Positions 30,910-38,307 of a stretch of DNA of 64,000 nt are shown here, piece after piece; the first letter of the stretch is position 1; the number at the start of each line of letters is the position of its first letter. The stretch comes from Myxococcaceae bacterium (GTDB lineage: Bacteria > Myxococcota > Myxococcia > Myxococcales > Myxococcaceae). The translations under genes and the position numbers were made by a program. Under the pieces are notes generated by a model that worked only from the letters and a program-made list of their open reading frames with translations, was not told the DNA's origin and ran no database searches. The stretch spans positions 24,439 to 88,438 of the forward strand of contig JAEUJQ010000090.1 in assembly GCA_016793095.1 (NCBI GenBank), read 5' to 3'.

Positions 30910-33732
30910 ATGCGTCTTCGTCTCGCGCTGAGCCTCGTCACCGCCTCGGCGCTCGCAGGCTGCCCACCGGCCGACTCGTGCTCGACGAAGAACGACTGCT
31001 TCAAGGGCTTCGAGTGCGTGGCGAACCGCTGCGTCGCCGTGGACGCGGGCGTGGCGGGCGGCGCAGGCGGAGCGGGTGGAGGCGCGGCGGGCGGAGCGGG
31101 CGGAGGGCTGGTGGGCGGGGGCGCGGGTGGCGGTGCTTCGGGAGGCCTCGCCGGCGGTCCAGGCGGTGGCTCCGTCGATGGAGAGTCGTGCACGCGGCCG
31201 TCGGTCCTCACCCTGCCCGCGTCCCTCACCAGCACCACCGTGGGCGCGCGGAACGACGTGTCCGTTCGCTGCACCGGCTTCGCGAACCCCGGCCCCGACC
31301 GCGTCTTCCAGGCGACGGTGCCCGCGGGACAGCGCCTGGTCGTCAGCGTCTCACCCGAGAGCGTCGATGCAGGCCTCGTCTTCGACCCGTCGCTCTCCCT
31401 CGTCACCACGCCAGCGTCGAGCTGCACGTCCATGGACGCTGGCGTGTGCCTCGCCGGCCGCGACGAGCGCGGCGGCGACACGGTGGCGTTCCTCAACGAG
31501 GAGGCGTTCGACCGTGACGTCTTCGTCGTCGTGGACTCGTACCTGACGGAGCCCGACGAGACGGCCGGCACCACCTTCGAGGGCGCCTTCGTGTTGAGCG
31601 CGCGGCTCGAGCAGCCCGGCGCGGGAGACCGCTGCGAGACGGCCGAGCCCCTCGCGGGAACCGACACCCGCGCGAGCAGCCTGAGTGGCTACGGACCCGA
31701 CTACGGCTTTCGCCAGAGCACGGGCTGCGCGCTGCAGTCGGGCCCCGACCGCGTCTTCGCCGTCGACGTCCCTGCAGGAGAGCGCCTCACCGCGACCGCG
31801 TCACCCTCGGATGCCGGGCTGAACGACCTCGACGTGGTGGTGAACCTCGTCGCTGCACCCGCGGCCACCTGCCGGCAGTCGCCGCCGGTGTGCCTCGCGA
31901 GCGCCGACCGCGGCTTCCGGGGCGAGCCCGACACCGCGTCCTTCATCAACACCGGGCCCGGCCCCCAGCGCGTCTTCGTGGTGGTGGGCAGCTACTACGC
32001 GTCGCCGAGCACCGAAGACTTCCTGCTGAGGACGACCGTCCTGCCGCCGCCGCCGGGCGACACCTGCGCGACCGCCCTCGCCCTCGACGCCGGCACGCCG
32101 CTGACGAACCAGACGCTCTCGGGCTACGGCGACGACCTCGACGACGGCGACGGGTGCGCGAGCGCGGGCTTCGTCGGCTCCGCGGCGGACCGCGTCTACG
32201 CGCTCACCATTCCCACGGGGAAGCAGCTGACCGTCACCGTCACGCCCCAGGCGGGGCTCGACACCCTGCCCTCCCTCATCGACGCGGCGGTCGGCTGTGG
32301 CGCCCCGCTCGTGTGCCTCGCAGGCGCGTCGACGTCGGCGCCGGCCGGCGCCCCCGACGTGCTCATCGCCTCGAACCGCACCGGCGCGCCGCTGCCCGTC
32401 CTGCTCGCCGTCGACTCGCGCGCGGGCACGTTCGGCAGCTTCGACGTCCTCGCCACCCTCGCCGACGCCCCACCAGGAGACTTCTGCGCCATCGCGACCC
32501 CGCTGTCCGTCGGCGCGCCGGTCGCCGGGACGACGCTCGGCGCGACGAACGACTACGGCGACAGCCCGCGGTGCGCGTCGGGCACCACCGGGCCCGACAC
32601 CACGTACGCCCTCGACCTGCCCGCCGGCCAGCGCACCACGCTGACGGTGACGCCCACCTCGGGAGACGGCGGCTTCAGCCCGTCCTTGAGCATCCTCCCG
32701 GGGCCGGCGGCGTCCTGCGAGGCGAGCCCGCGGGTGTGCCTCGGCTCGGCGAACGCGTCCTTCAGCGCCGCGCCGCGCTCTGCCTCGGCCTTCAACCCGG
32801 GCGTGACGCCGCTGCCTGCGCTCGTCATCGTCGATGGGGCCAGCGGCGGCTCCGGCACCTTCACGCTCTCGGCCACCGCCGCGACGCCGGGCGTGGACGA
32901 CGTCTGCTCCACCGCCACCACCGCGCTGCCCGTGATGCCGCTGGCGTCGATGCAGCCGCTCACCAACCAGAGCCTCACCGGCTTCGCGCGTGACTACGAC
33001 TGCATCGGCACCGCGTCGGGGCCTGACCGGGTCTACGTCGCGCAGGTGGCGGCGCTCCAGCGGCTCACCGTCACCGTCACCCCGACGCCGCTGCAGCCCG
33101 ACGCCGGCAGCTTCGACCCGGTGCTGGCCGTCATCGGAGGGCCGGCCGCCACCTGTGACTCCCTCTCGCGGCAATGTCTGGCAGACGTCGATGATGGCTC
33201 GCAGGCCGACCCGGAGACCCTGAGCCTCAACAACGCCGGTGGGCCGCGCGCCGTCTTCATCAGCGTTGGCGCGTGGGAGAGCAGCCCCCGCGACAGCACC
33301 TTCTCCCTCGTCGCCACCAGCCAGCCCATCCGTGACGGCGACGTCTGTGAGAAGCCCGTCCCCATCACCAGCACCAACACCCTGTCGTCGCAGACGCTGA
33401 CGGACCTGACGCGCGACTACGGCCCGCTGGCGTCGAGCTGCCGCCTCGCCTCGGGTGACGACGCCGTCTACGCGCTCACCTTCACCACCTCGCTCACCGT
33501 CACCGTCACGCCCGACGCCGCGAGCGACGTGGTGCTGAACCTGCTCGACGGGCCCGCCTCGTCGTGCGCCACCGCGACGGCCTGCCTCGCGAGCGCCGAC
33601 GTTGGAGGCGACGGCGCGGCCGAGTCCCTGTCCTTCATCAACGCGACCGGCGGTTCGCGCACGGTCTTCCTCGTCGTCTCCCGCTACACGCCCGGCGCGA
33701 TGACGTTCCAGGTCGCGGCGACCCTCAACTGA
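30910..33732 (+). CDS. Giant repeat lipoprotein, six beta-rich modules
   Basis: 940 residues from the ATG at 30910, with lipoprotein signal LALSLVTASALAGC (lipobox LAGC, Cys 18). A short Cys cluster (CSTKNDCFKGFECVANRC) and a Gly/Ala linker follow. Then six modules of about 140 residues: start GDxCxxAxxL, then NDYG or DDYG, a GPDRVYxLxxPAGxxLTVTxxP strand, a Cys pair (SCxxxxxxCLA), an N-G-x-P segment, VFVVVDS, and GxFxLxxTL. They resemble pre-peptidase C-terminal (PPC-like) domains. The gene's stop overlaps the next start by one base. Same module type as the partial gene at the window's right end. Confidence 0.88.
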   Translation: MRLRLALSLVTASALAGCPPADSCSTKNDCFKGFECVANRCVAVDAGVAGGAGGAGGGAAGGAGGGLVGGGAGGGASGGLAGGPGGGSVDGESCTRPSVLTLPASLTSTTVGARNDVSVRCTGFANPGPDRVFQATVPAGQRLVVSVSPESVDAGLVFDPSLSLVTTPASSCTSMDAGVCLAGRDERGGDTVAFLNEEAFDRDVFVVVDSYLTEPDETAGTTFEGAFVLSARLEQPGAGDRCETAEPLAGTDTRASSLSGYGPDYGFRQSTGCALQSGPDRVFAVDVPAGERLTATASPSDAGLNDLDVVVNLVAAPAATCRQSPPVCLASADRGFRGEPDTASFINTGPGPQRVFVVVGSYYASPSTEDFLLRTTVLPPPPGDTCATALALDAGTPLTNQTLSGYGDDLDDGDGCASAGFVGSAADRVYALTIPTGKQLTVTVTPQAGLDTLPSLIDAAVGCGAPLVCLAGASTSAPAGAPDVLIASNRTGAPLPVLLAVDSRAGTFGSFDVLATLADAPPGDFCAIATPLSVGAPVAGTTLGATNDYGDSPRCASGTTGPDTTYALDLPAGQRTTLTVTPTSGDGGFSPSLSILPGPAASCEASPRVCLGSANASFSAAPRSASAFNPGVTPLPALVIVDGASGGSGTFTLSATAATPGVDDVCSTATTALPVMPLASMQPLTNQSLTGFARDYDCIGTASGPDRVYVAQVAALQRLTVTVTPTPLQPDAGSFDPVLAVIGGPAATCDSLSRQCLADVDDGSQADPETLSLNNAGGPRAVFISVGAWESSPRDSTFSLVATSQPIRDGDVCEKPVPITSTNTLSSQTLTDLTRDYGPLASSCRLASGDDAVYALTFTTSLTVTVTPDAASDVVLNLLDGPASSCATATACLASADVGGDGAAESLSFINATGGSRTVFLVVSRYTPGAMTFQVAATLN

Positions 33733-34574
33733 TGCGCGGTCCCCGCTTCGTCGCCTGGGTGGTCCTCACCGCCACCGTGGCCGCGGCCGAGCCGATGGGC
33801 CGCGACATCAACCCCGGCGTGCTGGGGCCCAACGCGCTGCCGACGCTCGCCGCCGACGCGCCGTGGGTCCGGGACGAGCTCCACGTGCAGCTCGGCCTGG
33901 CCGGACAGGTGTCGACGCCCGAGGGCGGGGGCCGTGACGTGTCGATGCTGGTGCCGTTCCGCGTCGAGCTCGGCCTGTACCGGCGCATCGCCTTCTGGGC
34001 CGAGGGCAGCCCCTTCGAGCTCTTCCAGTACTCGCCCGAGACGTACGCGGCGTGGCAACCCCGGCGCTCGAAGGGCATCACCCGCGCCGACGTCCGCCTC
34101 GGCACGCGCGTGCGCCTGTGGAGTGGAGCCGGGCTGCTGCCGACCTCGGCGGTGCGGGTCGTGCTGAAGACCGCCACCGGCGAGGACCTGTACACGCGCC
34201 GCTTCCTCGACGCCCCGGCCTACCAGCTCGACTGGACCAACGCGTGGCGCTGGCACCTGCCGGGCGCGACCCGCCTCGAGGCCTGGGCCACCGTCGGCTT
34301 CCTCGCCTGGCAACAGGGCGCCGTCGGCCAGAACGACGCCTTCACCTGGGCCACCACCGTCGTCGCGCGTGCGGAGCCGGTCTCCATCTCGGTGGAGGCG
34401 CGCGGCTACGTCGGGTGGGTGCGCAACGACGCGCCCGTCACCTTCGCCCTCGCCACCCGGGTGGCGCTCACGGCTCACCTCGACCTGCTCGTGAGCGGCG
34501 CACACACCGTCAGGGACCCGCCCTCGGTCGACCTGCAGGTGGCCCTCCGCGTCCGGGTGCCGACGGGTGAGTGA
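33732..34574 (+). CDS. Secreted beta-barrel-like outer-membrane protein
   Basis: 280 residues; the ATG shares its A with the preceding stop (TGATG), so the two are coupled. Signal peptide FVAWVVLTATVAAAE. The rest shows about ten amphipathic strands with alternating aromatic and polar residues (ELHVQLGLAGQVS, LVPFRVELGLYRRIAFWAEG, ADVRLGTRVRLWSG, VSISVEARGYVGWV, ATRVALTAHLDLLVSGA), and ends with a strand VALRVRVP. This pattern fits a small beta-barrel or surface protein. It is probably the partner of the giant lipoprotein. Confidence 0.75.
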   Translation: MRGPRFVAWVVLTATVAAAEPMGRDINPGVLGPNALPTLAADAPWVRDELHVQLGLAGQVSTPEGGGRDVSMLVPFRVELGLYRRIAFWAEGSPFELFQYSPETYAAWQPRRSKGITRADVRLGTRVRLWSGAGLLPTSAVRVVLKTATGEDLYTRRFLDAPAYQLDWTNAWRWHLPGATRLEAWATVGFLAWQQGAVGQNDAFTWATTVVARAEPVSISVEARGYVGWVRNDAPVTFALATRVALTAHLDLLVSGAHTVRDPPSVDLQVALRVRVPTGE

Positions 34575-34604
34575 GGCCCGCGCGGGAGCACCGGCCAGGC
34601 TTCG

Positions 34605-34934
34605 TCAGCGACCCTTCACGCGCTTCTTGCGCGAGTCGAGCTGCTGAAAGAGCGGCTCGAGGCCCTTCGGCATCACGTCGAAGCAGACGCCGATGCGGCT
34701 GTAGACCGACGTCATCGGGCTCCCAGCCTCGGCCCAGGCGACGGTGCCGGTGAAGTCCACCTCGGCCCCATCCACGAGGAAGAAGCCGTGCACCTTCGAG
34801 CCGGGCAGGAAGACCTGCGGCAGCTCGGCCTGGAAGCCCCCGCGGGAGACGTCGGCGGTGAGCGCGGGCAGCCGGCGGCCCAGCGAGAGGGGAAGGCGCA
34901 GCGCACGACGGAGCGAGCTTCGACGGGTCGTCAT
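34605..34934 (-). CDS. PilZ-domain protein (cyclic-di-GMP binding)
   Basis: 109 residues, one domain. It retains the c-di-GMP motifs RxxxR (R9-R13, RRALR) and DxSxxG (DVSRGG at about 28-33), followed by beta-strands (ELPQVFLPGSKVHGFFLVDG, VDFTGTVAWAE) and a short C-terminal basic helix (LDSRKKRVKGR). Known PilZ proteins switch motility, secretion or polysaccharide output. No partner is adjacent: it converges on the barrel gene at 33732 and is divergent from the protein at 35033. Confidence 0.85.
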   Translation of the reverse strand: MTTRRSSLRRALRLPLSLGRRLPALTADVSRGGFQAELPQVFLPGSKVHGFFLVDGAEVDFTGTVAWAEAGSPMTSVYSRIGVCFDVMPKGLEPLFQQLDSRKKRVKGR

Positions 34935-35032
34935 GCGCGACAGGCTTCCACAGCCGTGTGGCGCGTCGAGTTTCTGGCCGGTCCCGACGGTCGCTCGCCA
35001 TCGGCTGCTGATCAGCTACACCACCCCTTCGA

Positions 35033-35911
35033 ATGGCCCGTCCAGCGAGACGCCCCGGCTGGCAGTGGACGACGCTGCTCGTCTCGGTGGCGCTCGCGGC
35101 CACGCTGGGAGCCACCCTCTACTTCGCCACGTCGAGCCTGCCGTACCTCGCCTCGTCTCCGACGACGGACCCGACGTTCGGCGAGCTGAACGCGTGCCTT
35201 CACCGCCTCGTGCCGTCGCGCACCGGGTTCGCGGTGGCGCGCGACGCGAGGGCCGCGGCCGTCTGGTCGACCAACACGCTCGCGCGCTGCAGCCGGGGCA
35301 CTGACGAGCTCCGTGAAGAGACGTGGAGCGTGGCGGGCATCACCGTGGGCGCCTTCGACGGCGCGGGCACGCTGTGGGTCGTGTCCCAGCCTGGCGGCCT
35401 CGCCTCGACGCTGCTCGAGGTCCGACCGGGGGCCGTGACGCCCCACGGAGAGAGCGGCGCGACGAGCCTCGTGGGCACGACGAACGGCATCGTGGTGCTC
35501 GAGCAGAGCGGCCGGCTCGTCTCCCTCTCCTCCTCGGGCGAAGCCACCGCCGTGGCCGAGGTGCCTCCCGGGCGGGGCCTGACGTTGAGCGCCAGCGCCG
35601 ACGGCGAGCGGGTGGCGGTGACCGGCGACGGCGTCGTGCGGGTCTTCGGAGCGCGCAAGCTCGAGGCGGTGCGCCTGGAGGCGCCCTGCGACGTGAAGCG
35701 CTTCTGGTGGCTCGAGGGTGGCCACCGCGCGCTCCTCACCTGCCGCGCGGACGACCTCGCGCTCGTGCTCGACACCAGCACCGGCGCGCAGGAGACGGCG
35801 GCGCCCGGGCAGCGAGCCCCGTCCTTCCTCGCCGGACCGCTCGGCCCCTTCGTCGTCGCGTGCGACGTGCTGCCGTGCACCGCCGAGCCCCCGCTGGAGC
35901 CACGACGATGA
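35033..35911 (+). CDS. Membrane-anchored propeller-like protein
   Basis: 292 residues. After a basic N-terminus, one span (WTTLLVSVALAATLGATLYF) anchors the protein; the external part is beta-rich with repeated strands of about 45 residues (FDGAGTLWVVSQPGGLASTL, TNGIVVLEQSGRLVSL, ASADGERVAVTGDGVVRVFG, HRALLTCRADDLALVLDTST), like a six- or seven-bladed propeller. Five Cys, possibly in disulfides. The stop overlaps the next start by four bases (ATGA); likely one operon. No family recognised. Confidence 0.75.
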   Translation: MARPARRPGWQWTTLLVSVALAATLGATLYFATSSLPYLASSPTTDPTFGELNACLHRLVPSRTGFAVARDARAAAVWSTNTLARCSRGTDELREETWSVAGITVGAFDGAGTLWVVSQPGGLASTLLEVRPGAVTPHGESGATSLVGTTNGIVVLEQSGRLVSLSSSGEATAVAEVPPGRGLTLSASADGERVAVTGDGVVRVFGARKLEAVRLEAPCDVKRFWWLEGGHRALLTCRADDLALVLDTSTGAQETAAPGQRAPSFLAGPLGPFVVACDVLPCTAEPPLEPRR

Positions 35912-36570
35912 GGTCGGCCTGGCTCGTGCTCTTCGTCGCCTCGGGCTGCGCCGCGACCCTGCCCATCACCCGCACCGTGCCGCCGGCGCTCGGGGACGCG
36001 AACAGCATCGCGGTCGCGGCGTCCGGCCCGTACGCGTCGGAGCTCATCGCCGGTGTCCGCGCGCGCGTCGGCGCCCGCGCGAAGGTGGAGTCGTGCGTCG
36101 TCGGCTGCCCCGCGGTCGGGCTCTACGCCTCGCTCGCGCTGACGCCCGGCCCACACGAAGGCCGCGTCGAGCGGACCTGCCAGGCAGAGGTCTACACCGG
36201 CAAGAGCTGGCTCGTGCCCGAGACGAAGCGGGGCGACCTCGTGGTGACCGTGCGGGAGCTGAGCGGCTGCCTCGACGCCATCACCCGGCTGTTGCTCGAG
36301 CCGCGCGTGGAGACGACCCGCGTCGCCCTCGACGCTCGCGGGGCGCTCGAGCCCATCGCCCGGAAGATGCGCGAGGGCCGGCTCGACGAGGCCCGCGTGT
36401 CGCTCGCGCAGCTCGTCGCCGACGCACCCGGCCAGGCCGGCGCCTGGTACGACCTCGGCGTCGTGCACGAAGCGCAAGGCCGCCTCGATGACGCCCGCGG
36501 CTGCTACTCGAAGGCCCGCGCGCTGGCGCCCGACGACTGGCTCGCGCGTCAGCTGGCCCAGCGCCCGTGA
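35908..36570 (+). CDS. TPR lipoprotein
   Basis: 220 residues. MRSAWLVLFVASGCAATLP has the lipobox ASGC (Cys 14). The middle part (about 30-140) is an alpha/beta region with several Cys, and the end has TPR helices (ARKMREGRLDEARVSLAQLV, GAWYDLGVVHEAQGRLDDAR then GCYSKARALAPDD). The Cys-rich region and TPR suggest an outer-membrane assembly or binding role. Coupled to the propeller-like protein upstream; it converges on the kinase at 36578 with a seven-base gap. Confidence 0.78.
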   Translation: MRSAWLVLFVASGCAATLPITRTVPPALGDANSIAVAASGPYASELIAGVRARVGARAKVESCVVGCPAVGLYASLALTPGPHEGRVERTCQAEVYTGKSWLVPETKRGDLVVTVRELSGCLDAITRLLLEPRVETTRVALDARGALEPIARKMREGRLDEARVSLAQLVADAPGQAGAWYDLGVVHEAQGRLDDARGCYSKARALAPDDWLARQLAQRP

Positions 36571-36577
36571 CGCGACC

Positions 36578-37444
36578 TCACTTCCCCGGCTTGCGGCCGC
36601 GCGTCGTGAGCAGGTCGGTGTCACGCAGCCCGGCCGGCCGCTTCGTGATGCCCAGGTGACGCAGGTAGCCGGCGACCGACTCGCGCGTCGCGAAGAGGCG
36701 CGGCGTGCTGCGCACCTCCTCGAGCTCGCGGAAGAAGCGGCTCGCGCTCGGCCGCAGCCCAGCCTCTCGCGCCAGCACCTGCGCGAGCAGCGCGTCGAGC
36801 GCCGGCTCTCCCGTCGCCGCGTCACCCTCGCGAGCGCCCGTCATGGCCTCGCGCAGCACGACGCCCACCGCGAACACGTCGCTCTTCACCGACGCGCTTC
36901 CTCCCTCGAGCAACTCGGGCGCGAGGTAGCCCGGCTTGCCCTCGCGACCGGCGCGCGCGGCCGAGAGCCCGAGGTCGGTCAGCTTCACCTCCCCGGTCGC
37001 GGCGAGCAGCACGTTCTCGGGGCTGATGTCCCGGTGGAGCAGCCCGTCTGGCGCGCCCTTCTCCGCGGCGCGGTGGAGCTGCACCAACCCGACCAGCACC
37101 TCGGAGACCACCTGGAGGGCGAGCGACGCGTGCAGCCGGCCCCGCGTCAGCACCTCCCGCAGGCTCGGCCCATCGACCCACTCCATCACGAGGAACTGGT
37201 CGCCCTCGTCCTCGAAGGACTCGCGCACGGCGACGAGGTTGGGGTGCCTCAGGCGGCGGGCGACGGCCGCTTCGGCCCAGAAGCGCTCGAGGAAGGTCTG
37301 GTCCATCGCGAGGTACGGGTGCAGGTGCTTGAGCACGACCCGCTCCCCCGTCTCCTCGTGCTGGGCGAGGAAGACCGTCGCGGTCGCGCCTTCACCCAGA
37401 ACCCCCAGCAGCCGGTACGGCCCAATCTCCCGCGTCGCGCCCAC
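36578..37444 (-). CDS. Soluble Ser/Thr protein kinase with DLG in place of DFG
   Basis: 288 residues, nearly all kinase: GEGATATVFLAQHEETGERV, VLKHL with the ATP lysine, HRDISPENVLL with the catalytic Asp, LTDLGLSAARAG with DLG where most kinases have DFG, and KPGYLAPELLEGG. The metal-binding Asp is kept, so it can still be active. HRDIS replaces the usual HRD-x-K-P-x-N lysine, an odd substitution. The C-terminal 60 residues are helical and basic, with no sensor domain or membrane span. It is transcribed alone, divergent from the H1-like gene. Confidence 0.9.
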   Translation of the reverse strand: MGATREIGPYRLLGVLGEGATATVFLAQHEETGERVVLKHLHPYLAMDQTFLERFWAEAAVARRLRHPNLVAVRESFEDEGDQFLVMEWVDGPSLREVLTRGRLHASLALQVVSEVLVGLVQLHRAAEKGAPDGLLHRDISPENVLLAATGEVKLTDLGLSAARAGREGKPGYLAPELLEGGSASVKSDVFAVGVVLREAMTGAREGDAATGEPALDALLAQVLAREAGLRPSASRFFRELEEVRSTPRLFATRESVAGYLRHLGITKRPAGLRDTDLLTTRGRKPGK

Positions 37445-37556
37445 GCCCAGAGCATGCCCCCGACCGGGCGCGGCTGTCAGGGTTGATCAACCTCTCGAAC
37501 GATGAGCCGTGATTTTCCAGAGTGACGTCTCGCCGGGACGCTGGCACGTTGCGCCC

Positions 37557-38189
37557 ATGGACACGCAGACGCTCCAGCGCCTCCGCGCCGAGGTCGAGGC
37601 CGCCTCGACGCTCCACCTCGCCCTCGGTCGCATCGCCACCCGCGCCCGGCCCGACGCCCCCACCGGGTGGACTGGACCGCTCCTCGAAGAGCTCGAGGAC
37701 CTCACCGACGACGACGGTGGCTTCTCGCACGCGAGCCTGGCCGAGATCCGCCGGCGCTCAGGCTCGGCCCTCATCGCGCAGTACCACGCCGTCAAGGCCG
37801 CCATCGACAACGCGCCGGACTTCGCGCGGCCCGGGCTGCAGCACCTGCTCGACGCCGCGCTGGTGACGGGCACCGGGAACGCGAGCGTGCCGAGGTCGAA
37901 CGGCGTGCCCACGGTGCTGTCCGGGCTGGTGAAGTCCGGCGAGCTCAGGCTCGACTTCGCCATGCGCGCCGCCCAGCTCGCGCGTGACGGCCTGCCCGCG
38001 GGCGAGCCTGCGACCCGGGCCCCGAAGCCGACGACGAAGAAGGCCGCCGCGAAGAAGCCGGCGAAGAGGGCCACGAAGAAGCCGGCCGCGAAGAGGCCGG
38101 CCGCGAAGAAGTCGGCACCGAAGAAGCCCACCGCGAAGAAGGCGCCCGCGAAGAAGCCGGCGCCGAAGAAGAAGCCCGGGAAGCGCTGA
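37557..38189 (+). CDS. Histone-H1-like DNA-binding protein with lysine-rich tail
   Basis: The ATG at 37557 gives 210 residues. The N-terminal 150 residues are helical and acidic-to-neutral (AEVEAASTLHLALGRIATRA, LEELEDLTDDDGGFSHASLA, ALIAQYHAVKAAIDNAPDFA). The C-terminal 60 residues are almost only Lys, Pro, Ala and Thr, as repeated AAKKPA/APKKP units, like the tail of histone H1 and the Hc1/AlgP-type bacterial proteins. Such tails bind DNA nonspecifically. The N-terminal domain does not look like a winged helix by eye; its role is unknown. Confidence 0.85.
   Translation: MDTQTLQRLRAEVEAASTLHLALGRIATRARPDAPTGWTGPLLEELEDLTDDDGGFSHASLAEIRRRSGSALIAQYHAVKAAIDNAPDFARPGLQHLLDAALVTGTGNASVPRSNGVPTVLSGLVKSGELRLDFAMRAAQLARDGLPAGEPATRAPKPTTKKAAAKKPAKRATKKPAAKRPAAKKSAPKKPTAKKAPAKKPAPKKKPGKR
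38020..38186 (+). repeat. Coding AAKKPA-type tandem repeat (H1-like tail)
   Basis: Short in-frame units such as GCGAAGAAGCC recur about a dozen times, encoding the basic tail of the H1-like protein. Length is expected to vary between strains by slippage. Confidence 0.8.
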
Positions 38190-38295
38190 GTTGGCAGCGC
38201 GCGCCCTGCCGCTCACCACCGGAGCGTCGGCCCGTCACGCGGTCGCGCTCTCGTTGACGCTCGCGCTCGCGTGCGCGCGAACCACCCCTGCCCGC

Positions 38296-38303
38296 AAGGA
38301 GGA
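38296..38303 (+). promoter_or_regulatory. Shine-Dalgarno AAGGAGGA for the M3 peptidase
   Basis: AAGGAGGA ends four bases before the ATG at 38308 and supports that start over the in-frame TTG at 38191, which would add a lipoprotein-like signal (LALAC). Confidence 0.65.
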
Positions 38304-38307
38304 CCCG

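Noticed and set aside
38191..38307. TTG at 38191 giving a lipoprotein form of the M3 peptidase
   Set aside because: A strong AAGGAGGA stands four bases before the ATG at 38308; the lipoprotein form remains possible.
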